A stretch of DNA of 64,000 nt. Source: Gari tellinella. Taxonomy: Eukaryota > Mollusca > Bivalvia > Cardiida > Psammobiidae. Below, piece by piece: positions 61,301 to 64,000 of the stretch. The stretch's first letter is position 1; each line of letters begins with the position of its first letter. The notes below the pieces were generated by a model. The model saw only the letters and a list, made by a program, of their open reading frames with translations, did not search any database and was not told where the DNA came from. A program made the translations under genes and the position numbers. Location of the stretch: contig OV277874.1 in NCBI GenBank assembly GCA_922989275.2, forward strand, positions 15,178,154 to 15,242,153, given 5' to 3'.

Positions 61301-63887
61301 TGAAAAAGTCAAAATCGATTTCATTTGGCTGCATTTCTTCTCTTGGGTATAGCAATTTTGCTCATGTGTATAGCTTCTTTACGATATCGGCAATCTCGCT
61401 GTTTACCTGCACTACACCATAACTTTATCGCTATACGTGAACCTGTCGTGTCATAAAATGAAGTGTGTACACCACACTATCATGGAGAAATCACCATGAC
61501 ACTAAGCAACATGCAGAACCAGACGTGTCATAAATAAAGTGCCTGCCGTATCAACTTCTCAGCCCGCAGTCGAATCGGCACCACAGGTGGTAATTACATG
61601 TTTGATTGGTTGTGATGAACAAGCTGCTAATCCAGTCAATGACCCGATTAGTACCAATAAAAATAGCATTCGGAATACTTTTATTGCTTTTCTCTTATCC
61701 GCGAAGTCCGAGAAGGTGCTGTCTGGCGCACTGAATCGGGTATTAAGATTTTTTGGGAAGATTTTTGAAAAAATCCGGAGATTTCGGAAAAAATCCGGAG
61801 ATCCGGAGAAATTGTAAAAAATCCGGAGATTTAGGAAAAATCCGGAGGAATGGTAGGCCTGATTCATTAGAATCGTCTCTTCGAGACGATTCTAATGAGT
61901 AGTGACACCATAGGGTTTAATGCAGAAATAAAGATTTTAAATTTTGAAATACTCCCCTTATCTGGAGTCCTGAAGCCTACCATTCCCAGTCCCCAGAATA
62001 AGTTATCTATTTACCCATAGATGTCCCGTTCTAGAATCATTTTGGACAGCAACATAAAACTTCAGGCGAAGTCATTCAGCAGTATTTTTGACGTGATAAC
62101 CAATATATTAGTATTATACTAGTGGCAGACCATACCATGGTGGCGCATTTACTTTTATCAATTTTATTATACCAGAGCTGCTTGGAGATCATGTATCAGA
62201 CATACTAGCCGCCTGCTGCCTATCCCAGATGCTGGGACACCAGCAGCAGATAATAATGAAATCAGGATTAAGGAAGTAAGTACATTGTAAGTTATTATAA
62301 TAGTTCTGGAGTTTTGGACTTTGAGTCATTTTTTATTACCATGTTGAGTGAGAGAGTTTGTCCTTATTTGTAGAATGTGTTGATATTTGTTTGAGACTTC
62401 AGTTGGTAAGGCAACTGTGATTGTTTACAACATTGCATAGCCTGTGTGGCATAGACACTAATATGCCTGTGTGGCATTAACTACAGTGAACCTATTGTGG
62501 CATCTGTATATCGCCTGTGTGGCATATACATTTAAAAATCTATGTGGCATCCATTATGAGCTACCTGTGTGGTATAATCAAATTAAGAATTCCTGTTTAG
62601 AAATTTTAGCCTGTGTTGCCTTAAACTATCCTGTGTGGATTTAATAAGAAACGACAGTGTTCTAAATGACAGATATGATAGTTTTATTGTGTTTCAAGTG
62701 ATATGCAGCTTTAACATATTAGTGCAGATGTATACCAGTATATTAATTTTGGATTAGCAAGATTTTTCTCATTTTTATCCTTAAACAAACACTGGGCGCA
62801 CAATTTGCAATAATAGTTGTTCTTTAATGAAAATTATATCTTAAGAACAGTAGCAGATGACAGATGTTGCAGATAAGTATAGGTTAGACCATGGTTGCAA
62901 GCGAATAAACGATATAGTTCCAGGGGGCGTAGCCCCCGAGAACTATGTCGTTTATTCGCGCGCAACCATGGTCTAACCTATTTAGCACTGGCTTGGGCTC
63001 GAGGAAAACAAGAAAACCATTCGTTTCTGATTTCTGTTTTAGAGGAAAAAGTCATTTTGTTTGCAATATTTTACTAAAATTGAAAGGTTATTTCAAATGA
63101 TAAGTTTGAGACATTAAGCATGCTTTAACACCAACATAAATAACGCTTATTGAAGCTCTATATGTAAGCACAATTCATTAGTAATTGTCTTTAAAGTCTA
63201 GGTCTCACTCTACATAATAAAACGTCATGAAGCGTGTGCAGTTCACCTCTGACCTCAGCTGTTTTTAGAATTGTGACGTCAAATTGACTTGAGATGACGG
63301 AAGCAAGGAATAAGTGAACAGTTTGTTAGTTATTCCATAGTTTGTTGAAATAAATGATATATTCACAGGTTTTTGAGGCATCTGATTGGCCGAGAGCTCC
63401 AAGCCATGTGCTAATAATACTATAAAATGTAAAGAAGAATGTTACTTAATTTCAGCCGGCTTCAATTCATCACCAGTCTTCAAAATTAGAAACAGGCTCT
63501 GTGGTGATTTACTAATGTACAGTGGAGAAAACATTATTCTTTCCCAATAAACGCATTTACGCTAAAACTGTAATTTACAATGCAAACAGTTTGAAGACAG
63601 ATCAGACGCCGGGTCACCCGGCGTCTGATCAGGCTCCAAACTGTTTGCCACTCAGATTAAAACAAATACTCAGATTTATTAAAAAGTTGTAATTTTATAA
63701 GTTTAAGTGGTTTGCGTTTCGTTTGAGTTTAAACGGGAAAGAATAACGTTTTCTCCACTGTACGTCAGAACAACACTAGTTTAGTCCTTACTTCTCCATT
63801 GTTAAAGTACTCCACGGCTTTCTTTACGGACTCCTGGTCCGTCATCACTGCCCAAGCTGCTCCGTTAATAGACCTAGTCACTGGGTC
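58182..63887 (-). CDS. 3' part of an unrecognised multi-exon gene (last three exons)
   Basis: Three exons join in frame: 63887-63792, 60533-60445 and 58326-58182. Splice sites are ttgccag/gtaagg, gttgtag/gtatgt and ctcttgcag, and the phases are 0 and 2. The product is 109 residues of an incomplete protein. It starts 'DPVTRSINGAAWAVMTDQ', continues 'ARIFGQPIMISEIQ' and ends in a charged helical stretch ('EERELRMKLRAKED') and a C-terminus '..AHPAYADGRIW'. Codon choice is less AT-rich than the surroundings, as expected of real coding DNA. I do not recognise the family. The first two exons faintly resemble the second half of an RRM fold (GxAxV..x..A..A), which is only a guess. The rest of the gene lies beyond the right edge. 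Confidence 0.7.
58372..58624. mobile_element. Family I element with core 2 inside
   Basis: Ends 'cagggctgccatttctccgg' and 'atggcagccctg'. Internal family E body with core 2 (58430-58502, apex 'tgcgccataaggcgca'). The right junction 'aaaaggtactattcg' is where other copies carry core 1. Starts 46 bases upstream of the last exon's acceptor. Confidence 0.8.
58625..58974. other. Intron sequence, no feature
   Basis: No repeat or exon-like sequence recognised. Confidence 0.4.
58975..59260. mobile_element. Chimeric MITE: family E shell, family A body, core 1
   Basis: Left TTAA and 'CCCTTTCCCTCATAG' of family E, then from 59029 'cagtggggaatctgttattc' of family A with core 1 (59145-59210), then back to E at 59221 ('caaaactagaaacaggctat') ending AAAGGG-TTAA. 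Confidence 0.8.
59340..59425. repeat. Divergent core-1 hairpin
   Basis: 'acagtgtatacccagatcag' .. 'gtctgcactgtttgcc', apex stem 'gagggcttctgaagacgccctc'. Outer arms agree with core 1; the apex has been replaced. Confidence 0.65.
59495..59687. mobile_element. Family F MITE truncated by family E
   Basis: Left end 'ctgtaaaacctctcaattac', worn core 2 with 'ctctaaagatgttttctg'. The right end is lost at the TTAA of the next element. Confidence 0.65.
59692..59925. mobile_element. Family E MITE (TTAA target) with core 2
   Basis: TTAA at 59688-59691 and 59926-59929. Apex 'tgcgccctaaggcgca'. Confidence 0.85.
59938..60098. repeat. Family L hairpin
   Basis: Outer 'atagaggatattgtatg' and 'gatattctattta', arms of about 60 bases, apex 'gatgcgagccttggcgagcgtc'. 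Confidence 0.8.
60445..60533 (-). CDS. Unknown gene, penultimate exon
   Basis: Eighty-nine bases lie between acceptor 'tactgttgtag' and donor CA|gtatgt. It encodes 'ARIFGQPIMISEIQVQVDN' and then an acidic linker. The frame continues into the last exon only with the gtatgt donor (split Gln codon). Reading past the donor would change the sense, so the boundary is well constrained. Confidence 0.72.
60620..61990. mobile_element. Nested palindromes around a 1.1-kb family I-like element
   Basis: Outer shell 'tatggtgttactattcat' against 'atgagtagtgacaccata'. Inside are 'caggcctaccat' and 'atggtaggcctg' ends (60691, 61861) with 'atccggagattt' repeats. The 60.86-61.73 kb passenger is not seen elsewhere here. 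Frames 61539-61817 (+) and 61867-61559 (-) show no known family. Confidence 0.65.
61863..61900. repeat. Short hairpin 'agaatcgtctcttcgagacg'
   Basis: A 10-12 base stem with loop 'cttcg'. Almost the same hairpin forms the apex of the family K MITE at 48.41 kb. Confidence 0.75.
62000..62440. other. Intron sequence, no feature
   Basis: No repeat or coding sequence recognised. Confidence 0.4.
62441..62641. repeat. Degenerate 'cctgtgtggcat' array
   Basis: About eight copies of the 12-base motif, spaced 20-40 bases apart, in the long intron of the unknown gene. Confidence 0.65.
62885..62985. repeat. Hairpin with 'gggggcgtagccccc' apex
   Basis: Arms 'taggttagaccatggttgc' and inverse, then 'cgaataaacgatatagtt' arms: about 45-base stem. 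Same plan as family L but unrelated sequence. Confidence 0.85.
62986..63519. other. Intron sequence with a family E remnant
   Basis: 63.45-63.51 kb has 'tttcagccggcttcaattcat' and 'aaattagaaacaggctctg', the right end of family E. Otherwise nothing recognised. Confidence 0.5.
63520..63760. mobile_element. Family A MITE (TA target) with core 1
   Basis: Ends 'CAGTGGAGAAAACATTATTC' and 'ACGTTTTCTCCACTG', TA flanks. Core apex ggtcaccc, pairing kept. Ends 31 bases from the exon donor at 63791. Confidence 0.9.
63792..63887 (-). CDS. Unknown gene, most 5' visible exon
   Basis: The exon is 96 bases, 32 codons, phase 0 at the 3' side, with acceptor 'ataatttttgccag' and donor GAA|gtaagg. It encodes 'AAWAVMTDQESVKKAVEY'. 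Its first 43 bases, with the adjacent acceptor G, are repeated 112 bases away at 63957-64000. Confidence 0.7.
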
Positions 63888-64000
63888 CTGGCAAAAATTA
63901 TAGAAAAAGTGAACATTAAAACCTGTAACCGACCTGTCTGTCCCCATTTTACCCATTCACTGCCCAAGCTGCTCCGTTAATAGACCTAGTCACTGGGTCC
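63845..64000. repeat. 112-base tandem duplication cutting through an exon
   Basis: Bases 63845-63888 recur at 63957-64000, exactly 112 bases apart and identical as far as the window goes. The unit holds the 5' part of the unknown gene's exon plus its acceptor. Use of the outer copy's acceptor would read '..AAWAVNG' and then stop. Confidence 0.85.

Noticed and set aside
61559..61867. Minus frame with a lipobox-like 'LIGSLTGLAAC' suggesting a bacterial lipoprotein
   Set aside because: It starts within family I repeat sequence and has no homologous-looking mature part; chance hydrophobic run in a eukaryotic repeat.

Overview
This is nuclear DNA of an animal, most likely a bivalve mollusc. The evidence is a split metazoan glycosyltransferase gene with GT-AG introns, a dense population of short inverted-repeat transposons (MITEs), tRNA-derived repeats, a molluscan-looking repeat built on 'aaggggcataactctg', and AT-rich introns. 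The genus call is an inference from repeat style only. I see no prokaryotic operon, CRISPR array or phage region.

Two genes are supported, both on the minus strand. (1) At 25452-3665, six exons join in consistent phase to give a 296-codon type II membrane protein of the GT43 glucuronyltransferase family (B3GAT, the enzyme group that adds glucuronic acid in the glycosaminoglycan linker or HNK-1-type glycans). A broken second copy of its first exon lies at 24802-24849. (2) At 63887-58182 are the last three exons of a gene I do not recognise. It is partial, its 5' part lies beyond the window, and a 44-base piece of its most 5' visible exon is repeated at the right window edge.

Everything else is mobile or repetitive. 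The 11.3-kb second intron of the GT43 gene holds a decayed L1/Tx1-type LINE (about 15.35-19.62 kb) and a Tc1-type transposase relic (21.06-21.8 kb). Its third intron holds a decayed reverse-transcriptase fragment (about 9.9-11.08 kb). At least nine MITE-like families are present. Some have TTAA target sites and CCC/GGG ends (piggyBac-like: families B, C, D, E here). Some have TA targets and CAG/CTG ends (Tc1/mariner/pogo-like: families A, F, H, J). Others have different termini (I, K, L). Two short hairpin cores recur in many of them. Core 1 is centred on 'gatcagacgcc..ggcgtctgatc' and core 2 on 'cagaa(tgcgcc..ggcgca)ttctg'. Each sits inside unrelated terminal shells, and their stems change in a compensatory way.

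From 35.1 to 46.1 kb lies an 11-kb low-complexity block: three TCTG/TCTC arrays, two copies of a flanking unit with a tRNA-like sequence, and a 2.3-kb AT-rich array of about 20-base units. The long open frames there are artefacts of composition. The most interesting signal is the modular hairpin-core system shared by MITEs of different superfamilies. Next come the exon and TE-terminus duplications around the GT43 gene.
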